From Chamaelirium japonicum (lineage: Eukaryota; Streptophyta; Magnoliopsida; Liliales; Melanthiaceae): a stretch of 64,000 nucleotides of DNA. The DNA is taken from positions 101,521,472-101,585,471 of the forward strand of contig OX393550.1 of assembly GCA_947650365.1 (NCBI GenBank), written 5' to 3'. Shown here one piece after another: positions 41,301 to 53,501 of the stretch. A program made the position numbers and the translations under genes. The notes beneath the pieces were generated by a model. That model was given only the letters and a program-made list of their open reading frames with translations. It had not been told where the DNA came from and ran no database searches. The first letter of the stretch is position 1. Each line of letters begins with the position of its first letter.

Positions 41301-42359
41301 CATTGGGGGCTACTCTTTTCCATGAGTAGACTCTCCTGCAGGTATGGAGGTTCAGGAGTAGCAGTGGGAGGCCAGAGGCGGAGTTAGAGTTACGATAGTG
41401 TTATATCTTTAGTTTATCGTCTTGTAGTTTTTCTTATTCTAGCAATGTAATCTATTGGATTGGAATAAGGATTATTTAGTCTAGTCTGTGTTCTGCGACT
41501 GTTAGTGGTGAAGATCCAGCTAAATTCTTTTGGGTAGGCCTCTCCTCAAGACCCCAAGCCTAGGTTAGATTACAATAAAAATATAAGAAGAGAATTGACC
41601 TAATTTGACAAGCCTAATAGATAGGGCCTCCAGACCGATGCACCAAGTGTCAGGGAGCGGGTGAGATACTTGGCTCGCCATCGGATGCTTGAGCCTCGTG
41701 CTCCTTCAAAGGATCTTCCATCAGTATGTAGTGACCGTTAGGTCGCACATATTGAGGGATATCCCGGTTGAAAGTCGAGCGTGGCAAAATTTTATCTCTC
41801 TACTTTTTTTTATATAAAAATATTTTCACAAAAATCATGTTTTAAAATATTCTTTGTTTCTCCCTCCTCATTCTTCTTTATTTATGAGAGAGCCGCAGTC
41901 CTGTGAGAAACCCTAATTGGTGTAGACAACTGACTAAACCCTAAATCCCCTTGGTTTTCCTTACCTCACACCCAGGGATTGGTTTCAGATTTATGGGGCA
42001 TGACAAAAGATTATGCATAACTTGAGTTATCAAAGTTTGAACACAGAATTCAGCAAAGATTCAATATAGATCTAACTTTGTTTGCTTCATTTTCAATCAA
42101 ATGGCTTTGATATCTTTTTTTTTTCATCTATTTATGTTTCACAAGCATTTCTAATTGGGAGACCCGCCCAATCTGACCAACCGACCCATTTTTTTAAAAA
42201 TTCGTCAACCTGAACGGGCAAGCATGGGTTGGACTCCCGCGGGTTCCCCGGGTTCCACGAATAAAACGGGTTGAGGTGTATGTAGATCGGATTGGGCATG
42301 GGCCGGCCCTATTGCCCAAGTCCCACCCCTCGTAGAAACTCTATCCAATCAACTTTTGG

Positions 42360-42700
42360 GTTTAGATATAGTTATATACTAGTAAAAAATCTGGGCAATG
42401 CCCAAATGTGCTTGATGTTTGCCATTTGGCAAAGACGACATCGCAATTGTTAGAAGAAGTGTGAAATCTGAAGTGAGTGTTACTCACTTGTTAGAGAGAG
42501 AGAGATTAATATCAAATGACCATTAAAAGTCATTAAATAAAAATTTATCATATTTATGGTAGGTTTTTAAATGTATTTAAAAGAGAGCCGAGTTTACACA
42601 CGTAAGAAGAATTCTAGCCTTTAAAAGACGTCCACGTGTCACAACACGGGAGAGAGGCTTCCATTTTAGTATAGATATATAGATATATACCTCTATATCC
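42360..42700. mobile_element. degenerate MITE
   Basis: ACTAGTAAAAAATCTGGGCA at the left and CTTCCATTTTAGTATAGATA at the right are in the layout of the common plant TATACTA-ended element family. The ends are only partly complementary. No gene. Confidence 0.4.
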
Positions 42701-44028
42701 ATACCCGAAACTTGATACCACATTGCTCCTCTGACGTGTATACTAGATAGTACAGTTGGATTCCAAGCTCATGCCCCACTACAACCAATTAAATAGGAAA
42801 CTATAAGAACTTTTTTGCATTGTACTGTATTGTATTGTAATACACTGATTTTTTTTCCTCAAGTAATTGCATGGGGTAGAGAAAAAAGAAAGAACATTAT
42901 CCAATATTCATACTCAAAACCCGAGCAGTAACCAAAAACCCGATGGGCATGGATGGGGTATATATATCCTCTTATACCCAAATGGGTATGTATTGGGTAT
43001 GGACCCTTTTATATCCAAATGGATATTGGTTGGGTATGGATCCATTTATATGCAAATATGAGCAGGATCAAACCTCAGAGTATAATGAGAGAATGATTTT
43101 TCAGCATAACTCATTCGCCTAGTATGGAGAGAATCTTAGCATTTATGGCGGATTTGACTCCCTGATCCCACAGGATCACGTCGAACGTCATTCACACCAT
43201 GTGATCCGATAACCTCAAACTAGTCATTTATCCCTTGTCATATCCATAAAGGCGAACCTGAGCGATCTTGGGTGGATGGGATACGCTTGCTTGATTCGGG
43301 TCTATGATGGCCGTCATGATTTTCGGAGTTCGGTACCACATGTACTTGCCACGTGACTAGGTTCTCCTCGACGTACTAGGGTATCAATGCCCAAGAACCT
43401 ACCTTGCCTTTTAGGGTCCTCAAGTGAGTACATATTAGTTGTGTATTCACCCCCATGTGCTCCCGAGTTCTTCTGTGACCATACTCGGATTATCGTCTCT
43501 CGATACATTATAGCTGAGTCAGTTTCATCTTGAATCCAGGGCTTCAAAGCCCTTTCAAATCCATGTGGCCCCTAAGTATCCTCTCGGGTACTCCTGCTTT
43601 CTGTAATGCAACCTCACCTTCCAGAGGTCTCACTGCTCAAGCCCGAGTAAGAACGAGTTGTCTCCATGGTCCCCCACCTGGCGAGCTCAAGCTTGAGTAC
43701 CTGACTACTCTTACTTGAGTGCTCAATTACTCGCTACCACATGTCGATCCCTCGATGGTCGTCGAAAATAGCCACCAACAAAAGTCACCAAGTTGAGGAG
43801 GTATCTTTGGCACTCTTGTCGAACACCAACCCTAGTGGAGAGTTGATTCCTTACAAATCTGATTTCAATAATTATGATACAAAATCTATTTTTTATATAA
43901 AAAACTAGAATTCATAAAAAACTTAATCAAATTCTTATAGTGAAATCACTTTTTGTGGAGCCACGAGGGAGCTTATTAAGATGGATTTGAGATAGGGGAA
44001 GAGGCCGGGGGTCATGATTAGTGTAAAG
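42700..44028. other. no gene; older GGGTATGG-type repeat and unknown DNA
   Basis: 42890-43060 carries repeated GGGTATGGA and ATACCCAAATGG words that resume the sequence type seen just left of the hAT at 36760-36836, so the hAT landed in an older repeat. 43080-44028 has only short open frames with no recognisable domain. Confidence 0.4.
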
Positions 44029-44789
44029 ACCTGATTTTTCTGCAAATCTATGAATGAAATATATTTTATTATATCTTTGTTGAATGTTGTATAAGACATT
44101 CTGAGGCACTTACGAATACATAAGTACACAGAAAGTAAATAAGGGAGATAGTGTGCAGAGATTGGGCACGAAAAAATACGGACTTTCATTTGATTAGGAT
44201 TGTTAGGCCCTAATTTTGAAACTCATACGAGTCTTCCGAAAACACTTTATCATTACCTCGGGGGTAGGAAATATTCTCTCAATGTGCGTTTTTTACTTCG
44301 TCCGGGGTCTGGGTTTGCGTACAGAGAGACGAAGGGTAAAATGGTCATTTTTTTTAAAAAAAGAATATTTTTGTAATTTTACCAAAACTTATTTTTGACC
44401 TAAAAGTAATTAAAATTTGATGTTTTGGGTATTATGTATATTTTTTGGATTTTTAGTGCTAAACACTAATCCGGGGTTAATTAGTCTAATCTAGTTTACT
44501 AAACATGGTCAATTAGTCCTAATCGCATTTAGTACAATCCTAACCTATGGGCACTAGATGACAACCTATGTGGGGCCCACATGACATCATCCCACATAAT
44601 CCCTATGTGCTTTCCATGTGGGAAAATTAGAGAAATCCTAATTAGGGGATTAACCTAAACTAGGTACAAAACTAGATTTAATTAATGCCTATTCTAGCCT
44701 AAGTTAAGTCCTAAAATCTAATTAGAACCTAACCTAATCTTGATGGCAATGGATGTCTATCAAGGTGGGACCCACATGATATCATTTTT

Positions 44790-44820
<31 letters not shown>

Positions 44821-47370
44821 ATGTACTTTCCACATGGGGAAGAAAGAAGTCAAGGAGGGGGTTGTGTTTGACCCTTTCAAAGGGGACAAAAACCCTTTTG
44901 TTTCTTCTCCCTCCCTTATCCCTTCACCTTCCCTCCATTATCCATGAATTTCCTCACCCTTGGCTGCCAAAAAATAGTCCCTTAGAACTTATACCCTCCC
45001 AAAAAATCTCTTTGTTTCATGCATGGTGAGTGAAATAGCTCACGATTTAGGGTTTGTAAGAAAAAGAAGGAGAAAAAAGAAGAAGTGAGGACAGGAAGAC
45101 CAAAGCTATGAGGAACTTCATATAATCCACTAAAAGTAAGATACAATCAGTCTAGGATAGGTGCATGATAGATTATGACAGATTTTCTTGTGATCTCACC
45201 CATGAAATCCATGTTTTATTCCATGATTTTTTGAGTTTTTAACCCATGAGCTTAACCTTAGGTTTCGATCTATCTAGCATACTTAGAAATTGTAATTAAG
45301 TCCATATTTGGACTCCCTAAGATGTTTCTACAAATTCTCATGTTTTGCAAAATTCGATTCAAAGTGAATCAAATCCCCAAAATTTTATATTTACGAAGAA
45401 CGATTTTTGTTTTTCACGTTCTTGAAAGTTTTTATCAAAACCTTGGAAAATGATGGATTTCGATCCAAAATAATAATTGTGCTTTGTACAAATATGTTAG
45501 ACTTTATGTTAGAGATGTTAAAAACATCTTTCTTTTAGTGTAGGATTCGATTTGGAGTGAATCGAACCCCCTGATTTAATAAATTTCGAGAAATGAGTTC
45601 TTTCCTCGTGTTCTTGAATTCTTGAGATAAAAACCACAAAAATATGGTATTTGACCCATGAAACATAAAAATCTTTCATCCGTTATTGTTTGTGAATAGT
45701 ACGGTATGAATATACGTATAGTACGATGCATTCATGTGCGTATTTTACCTTTATAAAACCAGTATTTTATCGTATAATATTCATATAAATACCTTATTGT
45801 AAATAATTTAATAAATAGTTAAATAATTCATTAATTATATTATATTGACATTGTTTAAATAATAAGTTAATAAAATAAATTATTTAATAATTAATTTAAT
45901 TTAATTTTAAAAAATATATTTTTATTAAATATGGGTATTAGGTTTCGAGAAAGCGTGCGGAAAACGGAGTGATCACCGCGTGCGGATAGGGAAACCCAAT
46001 ATCGCACGCAGTAGGTAATCCCACCGCCGCACGCTACGAAAGGACCTACCCTGCCCAATTAGAGTTTTACTCGACACCTAGTAGATCCTAATGACATTAT
46101 GACTTAATTACAACCGAGGAATAACCCTCAGGCTAGAAACCATTTTTATATACTGAAAAAGGCACAGAAGCGTTGTCCGATTTTTTAGTTTATATTAAGC
46201 TAAGTTCATTAATCAACCTAAGTCTATACTTCGTCCTCTTAGGGCGTGCAGGCACTCTATAGAGGCTAAGGATAGGTGTGGCTTGACCACAGCCGAGAAA
46301 CGACCATCAGGTCGGTGAATGTTTTAATATGCTGGAAAGGGGGCGGAAGTTATGTCTATTTTTTCAGTTTATATTGAGTTAACTCCTTAGACCCACATAG
46401 GTTCACCAAAGTTAGAGTTAGTTCCTAATTGTCGTTTAAATCTCCCAGGACACTTATATAGGTGATCCGGGTATTAGCCTTAGTACAGAGGAAGCATGAT
46501 CTCATATTAGTCTAGCTAAGTCTAACTCTTAATATCGTTTGTCGCATAGTATGAGGGGGGACTTGGTTACATTGGACTTGCATGGTTAGTGCATTTGACT
46601 CAGAAAGTTTTTGGGAGCCCTTTGGGCAAGGGCGAGTCTTATAGGTAGTGATGGTTCCTTGTAAGTACCCTATACTAGCTGTGCTTGACATCTTAAGGAC
46701 TTTTCTTATAGAACATATAGTTAGAATTAAGGCACCTCTACTGCATATAGAGAATGTATCATCTATCATGTTTTTGTTAAAGGATGTAATATCGTACACT
46801 CACTGTGAGCGATACATTATGTCACGGTTAAGTTAGAGTAGACATAATTATAAGTAGTATAAGAAAATCATTGCTTGATTGTTGTACCGTCATCGTGCTG
46901 TAGGAGTCGTGTTCCCTATCCTTGTTTGGTTGGGGGAGAGAACTCATTGACGATGATACATGATCATGCAGGAAGTTTAAGATAATTAGATAGTACAGGT
47001 AAGATAGGAAATGCCTGGTATGACATGTAGCTCCTCTATTTTTTTTTATTTTATATCGGTTTCTTGACGGGGCTTTTCCTTAGATATTCTTCTTTTCCTT
47101 GTTGGGACGATCACTACTTTTAGACCAGGCTTATTTGTGAGGCGAACCGATCCCTTCTCTTCAGTTGGGCTTGGTCTTATAGAGGTGGAGGCCCAAGTTG
47201 ACTCACTTCTCTTTAATTGCCTTTATGGATTTCCAATAATTTCAAACGTTTTCAAATCTGGTAATTAAACAAGTTCATCCCATAAGCAACGTATCCCTAT
47301 AATCACGTACCTATTAATTTCCCCAAGGCATGCACGAGATTATCAGGCTCGAAACCCCATCACATCTCGG
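44029..47370. other. LTR-like non-coding DNA, boundaries uncertain
   Basis: Starts TGTAAAGACCTG and is compositionally like 37156-42005, with phrases such as GCGTGCGGA and CGCACGC at 45950-46040. It ends near CGGGGTACGA. No matching 5-bp duplication was found, so this is only a candidate second large LTR. It contains a 30-bp poly(C) at 44791-44820. No gene. Confidence 0.3.
44791..44820. repeat. homopolymer (C)30
   Basis: Thirty consecutive C. Length may be affected by sequencing or assembly. Confidence 0.9.
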
Positions 47371-49029
47371 GGTACGATTGAGAGATCAGAAAAAGAGGAG
47401 ATCGTGAGGAGTCGTCGAGGGATCGAGAAAGGAGAAAAGATCGAGATCAAGAGAAGAGGAGAGGAGCAAACGAGGCCCCCGATGACCTCTTCCCCGTTGA
47501 GGTAGGCCAACCCCTTCATTCCTCCCTCTATTTCTCATAGGGATTGACAAAAGGGGTATTGTTGGGTTTTGAAGACAAAGGCAGATCCATGTGGTCTGAT
47601 ATTTATAAGGATTGTCACAAGCATAGCAAAAAGCTAAATTAGTTAAAGAAGCTGAATTGGATCATTTGCATCTCATACTCCAGTAAAAAAAAAAAAACGG
47701 GTTGCATGTTTGCAAATTGACCATTACAAACTAGTCTAATTGTATATTAACACGTACCCGAAGACCTTGATTTGCATAATGACCCTCCAAGACATATAAG
47801 GTTAAGCATATTCACTCTTATGTGACTATCCGTCAATAGAAAGTGACTGAACCAAGGTGGGCTTCTAACCTGAGCTCGAAATGACCTTTCTAATTGTGGT
47901 CAAAGGGTGATTACAACCTGGATGGTCCTTTTTAGTGTGAGCATCCAAACCCTAACTCCACTCCATCCTCCCCTTCATGTTCGTCCCCTCTAGCTTGTCC
48001 GACATTCCTCGATGCTCGTCGGGCGCAGGCTCGACTCGATAGCCATTCACTTTTACACCTAATAAACAACGTGGGAATATTTTAAGTATATTCGCCATTT
48101 TCAAACAGTAGCTAACTGGAGGGGTGAATTTGCACAACTTTATATGTTTTGGAAGCTCGATACGCAAACATAAGGTTTCAAGGGTTGATACGTACACAAT
48201 TAGACTGGCGTATAGCTGTCTATTTGTAAAAAGACCTTGTAATTAATATAATAGACGTACGCTGCCTACTTTGATGAGTACAGAACCAGAATTGAATATT
48301 TGATCTCCACTCCATTGTGGCAAGTTTGCCATCTAAATTGGTTTGTATTGCTGGTGACATTGACATTCAATCAAACACTTGCACAAGGAGACATCGATCA
48401 ACATTCCACGTACCATCACATCAGGCTACATACATCATCTAATAAATTGGTAGGGTCAGGGCCGATCGAAACCCTCCCCCCCCCCCCCTCATCCACTAAA
48501 ACGAATACAAATCAGTCTACATACATCATCGGTATGGTACCTACGAATTTCGTTCACTAGTGGATTAATTTGTATAGTCACTCTTTTATTTTTTTTGGGT
48601 ACATGGGGCAATGGTCGGTACATAATGACATGCATGTCCTCCTTCAATAGAGCTAACAGAATCGAAGGGAAGTTAGACTCCCAGGTCTCTTCAAAACCCA
48701 ACATTTGAGCCTTGGAGGCTAGCCAATTTGCAGCACTATTAACATTTCAAACTTTAGGATGCGATTTGGAACAAAATAAACTAAGAGGGAGAGGGAGGAG
48801 GAGGAGGAGCTCACTGGAGAGGGAGAGGGAGGCCTCGAGGAGGAGGAGGAGCAGCGGTGCCGGCGGAGGAGGAGCAACGTCGTCGGCGGAGAAGAGGGAG
48901 GCCTTGAGGAGGAGGAGGAGCGGCGCCGGTCGATGGCACGTACGTGGGAGGGAAGGTGAGGGGAGGCCAGAGGGGGGGGGGGGGGGGGAATTAGATTAAG
49001 AGATAAAACAGAAAGGGGATCGGATTGGT
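47371..49029. other. no gene recognised
   Basis: Mixed DNA. 48780-48990 is an extremely purine-rich, GC-rich segment (GAGGAGGAGG words) ending in poly(G) at about 48974-48988. Its open frame is compositional. Confidence 0.45.
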
Positions 49030-49044
49030 TATAAATCGCAGGGT

Positions 49045-49432
49045 TTTTTACCGACGGAAATTAAATGTCCGTCGGTAAATATATTATACCAATGGCTATT
49101 ATATATTCCATCGGTAAATATATCATACCGACAGACATTTTTGACTGTCGGTAATTAAAAAGGGAGATTTTACCGATGGAAACTTAAATCAATTTGTTGG
49201 TACAACTATTATACCGATGAAAATTATTTTACTGTCAGTAATTAAGCGGTAAAAAAATTAAAAGTTAAAATATTAATAGTACCGACGGTCCCAATATATA
49301 CCGTCGATAATATAATATTTTACTGACAGTGAATAATATTTTCGTCGGTATATTAGTTATGCCGACGGAAATAAATATACCATCGGTATAAAAAAAACCA
49401 AAAAAATAGTAAAATATTAAATATATTATACC

Positions 49433-49528
<96 letters not shown>

Positions 49529-49575
49529 GGCATTAATTGTATTTATACCGACGGTATTTAATATTACCATCGACA
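49045..49575. mobile_element. CACTA-like fragment with CCGTCGGTA subterminal repeats
   Basis: Many direct and inverted copies of TACCGACGGAAAT and CCGTCGGTA, with one- or two-base variants, occur from about 49045 to 49575. Such arrays are typical of the subterminal regions of plant CACTA elements. The terminal CACTA motif and 3-bp duplication were not found. An (AT)n tract lies at 49439-49523. Confidence 0.6.
49439..49523. repeat. (AT)n microsatellite
   Basis: About 85 bp, bounded on both sides by CCGACGG motifs. Confidence 0.95.
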
Positions 49576-50163
49576 ATAAACCACTTCCTTGGAGTGATTG
49601 AAGATTTCACTGCACAACACATGTTTTAAAAAAAATTATACATTCGTTTCATCTCATTGTACAGTTGCTATAAAAGCAAAATAACTATTTAAAAAAAAAG
49701 CGAGGGAGGGACTTAATTTTAAACGCAACAGATTCAAGAGTTTATCGTAATAAGGGTTAGTTAGAAGGGCCTTAAACTAATACCCCCCTTTCTTTTTGCT
49801 GGACCGGTAAGACGGTCATAGGACATGGCGCTAGGACAAGCGTTCAAAGCGGTCCAAAGATCGAAACCGAGGAAGACAACATAGTTGTTGCTTTTATTAA
49901 ATGCTGCAATCACATGGACATGACACCAATATCCGGGATTCGCACGCGCTAGCAGGGTACATCGGTCTTGAGGAAAAGTTCGCTCCACGGTGTCCATACT
50001 GGGAGTCGAACATGGAACCTCACCAACATGAAGAGAGGAAGTACCACCAAGCCTCTAACTTGGACTCGACTCGATCCTCCGAGCCACTTGCAGCTCAATG
50101 ATGCATGCACGAACCAACAGTGGAAGAATCTTCTAGTGACACGTATACTCCGTGGCTCCGCCC

Positions 50164-50171
50164 TATAAAAG
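50164..50171 (+). promoter_or_regulatory. TATA box of the DUF4408/DUF761-like gene
   Basis: TATAAAAG 41 bp upstream of the first in-frame ATG (50212) and 77 bp upstream of the second (50248). With initiation about 30 bp downstream, the first ATG would have a very short leader, so the second ATG is a realistic start. Confidence 0.65.
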
Positions 50172-50211
50172 CACCCACCCTGATTTCCAGACTTCCCCAC
50201 AGGCACCCCAC

Positions 50212-51003
50212 ATGATCCTCAAGGCTCAAACCCCGTCCCCTCCAAAAATGGAGCGCCGCCGCCACCCACCGGACCCCGTGGAGCGCAACCCCAACAGCGG
50301 CAGCATCGAACCGCTCAAACCCAATCGAATCCCCATCTCCATCCTGATCATCTCCCTCCCCGTCCTCTACGTCGTCCTCACCCACTCCCCACCCTCCACC
50401 CTCTTCAGAGACACCACCTTCTGGTTCCTCCTCTCCAACACCATCATCATCGCCGTCGCCGCCGACTCCGGCGTCTTCTCATCGGACGATTCCGGCGCTC
50501 TCTCCGACGAGCCCGTCGAGCAGTACGGCAGGCCACCACCGTCGCCTGCCCTCGATAAAGACTGCTCCATAGAGACTATATATCAAGTCTCAGAGCCGCC
50601 GCCTCCTCCGCCGCTGCCGCTGCCGTCACCGGCTATCGACGATAAAGAGAGCCCGAAGCAAAGAAGAGACAACCAGTCACGCGCACTGGTAAAGAAGGAG
50701 AGCCCGAAAGAAGGAAGGTGTGAACGACCACCGGTGGTGTCGGTCGAGGAAGAGGGGTCGCAAGAACGGAGATGTGATCGGACCAGTTCGGATATAGCCG
50801 TCGTCAGTAGGAGCCAGGTCGCCGGCGGCGAGAAGCAGAAGCTCCGCCGGTCGGTGACGGAAAAGAGGTATGGGGGAGCGGCGGAGGTCGAGTATTCGAG
50901 GTTGTCGGACGAGGAACTGAACCAGAGGGTGGAGGAGTTCATTAGGAGGTTCAGAGAGATCAGGCTGCAGGAGATGACCGGCGATGAGAGTGTGTATGTT
51001 TGA
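50212..51003 (+). CDS. DUF4408/DUF761-like protein, intronless
   Basis: 263 residues from ATG at 50212 (or 251 from 50248). A short polar head rich in Pro/Arg is followed by two hydrophobic segments at about residues 40-61 (IPISILIISLPVLYVVLTHS) and 71-85 (FLLSNTIIIAVAA). A long acidic/basic, Pro-rich low-complexity middle with PPPPPPLPLP follows, and the end is SRLSDEELNQRVEEFIRRFR, the conserved tail of plant DUF761 proteins. This layout (N-terminal DUF4408 membrane region, C-terminal DUF761) is a common plant-specific family of poorly known function, probably membrane-anchored; several members respond to stress. The GC-rich coding sequence with a TATA box just upstream and no stops argues for a live gene. 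The exact start is uncertain. Confidence 0.85.
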   Translation: MILKAQTPSPPKMERRRHPPDPVERNPNSGSIEPLKPNRIPISILIISLPVLYVVLTHSPPSTLFRDTTFWFLLSNTIIIAVAADSGVFSSDDSGALSDEPVEQYGRPPPSPALDKDCSIETIYQVSEPPPPPPLPLPSPAIDDKESPKQRRDNQSRALVKKESPKEGRCERPPVVSVEEEGSQERRCDRTSSDIAVVSRSQVAGGEKQKLRRSVTEKRYGGAAEVEYSRLSDEELNQRVEEFIRRFREIRLQEMTGDESVYV

Positions 51004-51009
51004 GCGCGG

Positions 51010-51345
51010 ATTCTCTGCGGTCAGGGAAAGCCACAGCCGTTCATTGCTCGCTGGTCGGGGCTGAGTGCGACTCACCGTCTGGGGCTGGGTGTAATAGACG
51101 GTTGTGATTCACCTTTGGTCGGCATGCGGCTCTTAGTTCAGTGGGTGATGAGGCTAGCTGTTTTCTGGGTCAGGCATGAGCGATCCTACTCAGCCATGCA
51201 GTTGTCCATCCGGATTGAGCTATCCTGACATGGCATCTGATCACAGCCATTCTTTGGCTGCTTGTCAGACTCACTGCGATTCACATGCAACGGACGGATG
51301 TGATCAGGTGCCACATCACGATGGCTGAGATGAGCGTTTGTACAA
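51010..51345. repeat. MITE-type repeats in the 3' flank of the DUF761-like gene
   Basis: Contains ATGCAACGGACGGATGTGAT near 51288 and related CACAGCCGTTCATTGC near 51033. The same phrases recur at 52977 and 53443, so the transcript's 3' end probably runs into a repeat. Confidence 0.55.
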
Positions 51346-53299
51346 TGCAATTTTTTTTTTTGGGGAAGGGTTTTTCTTTTTTTTTGCATTTATTTTGTGA
51401 AGGGTTTGTGTATAAAGAGAAGTTTGCTCTTTCCTTTGAATCTTTTCCTTAGCTTTCCAATTCCAATACTGAGGAGTGGTGCCATTTACTATAAACTTTT
51501 TTTGGAAAATTGAATCATGGCCCTTTAATTGATCCAATTTTAATTTTCAACCCATATGAAATAGTTGTGAATCAAGAATATTACTTGACAGCTACCCCTG
51601 CACCGCTAGACCCAGCACACAAGGAGGTGACATATACGTGCCTCCGCATCCAACGACAACATAACCCTCATACATAAGTGTGGATGGACAAGTTTGGTTG
51701 ATGATAGTTTTTTCTTAGATCATACCTTAATCATATCGTGCACGACTAGGCTCCGTAAGATCCCGTAGAATCAAATTTATGATAAAAGATGTGACGTGAT
51801 CTGATATTCTATCTATTCCTGTTATTTATATTCATTATTTTTAGTATGAAAATGTATTAAGTAAGAACTCTAATTATATACAAGAAAATACAATTATTAT
51901 GGAAATCATAAAAAATCTAATAAAATAGGATGATTTAGTATTCCATGTTATATTTTTTAGGGGGAATCAGCAAGAAGCCCATCTTAGAAGATCAGTTAGA
52001 GCTTCATTCCCGACAACTTTTTCATTTGAGCTCGAACCCTAATGGACAAAAATGCTCATTATCCCACTTCAAATTTATATTTGCTGCCATCATCCCGGCA
52101 TCGTCATAGCTCCGTCTAACTGACCCCCTCCCCCGACACTCTCTAACCTAAGATCTACATGCCATGGGATGAACCCTAGACCTAGATATCCCAAACCGAA
52201 ACTCCTCCCCGTCGCCTCCGCCACTCACGCCCGCCGTCGCCTCCTTCATCGCAGCTCGAGGCCGCCTCCGCCTCCTTCATCTCAGCTTGCGATCGGCTCC
52301 GCCTCCGCCTCCGCCGCTCGCGCCCGCCTCCACGTCCGCCTTCGCCTCCGACGACCCTGCCGACCGAGAGAGGAAATAATATGAGGGTGGTTTGGGGATT
52401 AAAAAAAGAGGGAATGATTTATCCTAATATTTAGTTGGTTAGATAGGCTGGAGCTCAAATGAAAAGGTTCAATGAATTTATCCTACTGTTGGGTTGGTTA
52501 GAGAGGCTAGGTCTTCGACTAATAACGCTTTTTTATACGGTGAGTCCCAATTTCCTCCACATACTACATTTCAGGACACAGGATAGCTGCCAAGTATTGT
52601 TCTTGAATTAATACCCAAATTTTCACTTAGCCCACTATGTGCTTAACTATGCACATGTGCTTAATGTCGTCACTTCAACCTCAACCATCGTTAGAGTCGG
52701 AGATCTGCTTTGATCGCCTTCTCCATCACCGGCCTTCAACGTTTGTCGTAGCCATGCATACCGCCATTGCCGCAACTGCTTCATATTGTTGCACGACAGA
52801 TGATCGACCGTGAATCTCTACTCCTTGCTGCCGTGTAAGGCGTAACTCTCCACGGACTGCGCGCGGCATTGCTAGTTAACAGAGCGATGATATTCAACCC
52901 GAATGACGCGGCATCCAATCACAGCGTTCCTTTGCCTATCGATCGGGACTGAGTGAGATTCATCAATTATGACTAGGTGCAACGGATGACTGTGATCGAG
53001 ACACATCATTATGGTTAAAAAAAATATATAGTCCAATGTTGGAGGCAAGCCTCCCCTAAATACATGATGCCCTTGTCCTTCGTGAGAGACGAGAAATATA
53101 AATCTTTCAAAGATCCATGTACTTGCTCGTCAAAATTCTGAGCAAGATAGATCCTTCGAGATTCTTTGATTATCTTTGGTACAAGTACTTATCCTCTCCC
53201 GTTCTCGAAAAAATAAGTACATATCCTCTGGCGGCACGCCTACGTGTCAGCTAACGTGTAGTTTTTGCTCCACGTCCTAATCTTAAAAAAAAAAAAGTA
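51346..53299. other. no gene; repeats
   Basis: 51955-52530 is a repeat whose GC-rich core (52160-52380, CCGCCTCCGCC words) begins CCATGGGATGAACCCTAGAC. The reverse strand at 54520-54535 has the same phrase. 52860-53010 contains another GTGCAACGGATGACTGTGAT repeat. Short open frames are compositional. Confidence 0.5.
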
Positions 53300-53501
53300 A
53301 TGCTATATAGCCAGCCCGTTTGCCAACTTTTGGCTTCCAACTTCACGTGGAGGTGTCCGCAAACAACCGTTCACTGGCTGGGTGCAAATCACTTGTGACA
53401 TTCTGGATGTCACTAGCGACATTTATTGATCGATGGCTGCGTGCAACGAACGGCTATGATCGTGCCATGTGAAGTTGGCAAGCGAGTCGGCTACGTAGCA
53501 T
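53300..53501. mobile_element. MITE, ~200 bp
   Basis: Left end ATGCTATATAGCCAGCCCG and right end (reverse complement) ATGCTACGTAGCCGACTCG are imperfect inverted repeats. Inner matching parts TTGCCAAC and TTCACGTGG extend them. Centre has GTGCAACGAACGGCTATGAT. Confidence 0.75.

Larger units (their letters stand above)
37156..42005. mobile_element. 4.85-kb LTR-type insertion, probable solo LTR of a gypsy (chromovirus-like) element
   Basis: Starts TGTAATAACC and ends GGGGCATGACA, flanked by a perfect 5-bp AAAGA duplication (37151-37155 and 42006-42010). The inside holds no primer-binding site, gag or pol that I can see and no second LTR. The TGTAA.../...GGGGCATGACA ends and paired phrases (TCAGAACTCGAC, GATGGACTC) resemble large LTRs of Tekay/Del-type gypsy elements. 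A solo LTR fits best; a non-autonomous full element is the alternative. Strand not determined. Confidence 0.75.
36845..42331. mobile_element. hAT-like element split by an LTR-type insertion
   Basis: Ends TAGGGGTGGGACTTGGGC (from 36845) and its inverted counterpart GCCCAAGTCCCACCCCTC (to 42331) are flanked by GTATAAAC (36837-36844) and GTAGAAAC (42332-42339), an 8-bp duplication with one change. Removing 37156-42010 leaves about 630 bp with CCCAACCCGA-rich subterminal sequence, a typical non-autonomous hAT. Confidence 0.85.

Noticed and set aside
44029..47370. Second complete solo LTR
   Set aside because: TG start and gypsy-like composition are suggestive, but flanking 5-bp duplications do not match and the 3' end could not be fixed, so it is kept only as low-confidence LTR-like DNA.
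50095..51075. Minus-strand open frames opposite the DUF4408/DUF761-like gene
   Set aside because: GC-rich antisense shadows. The plus frame has the TATA box, membrane segments and conserved C-terminus.
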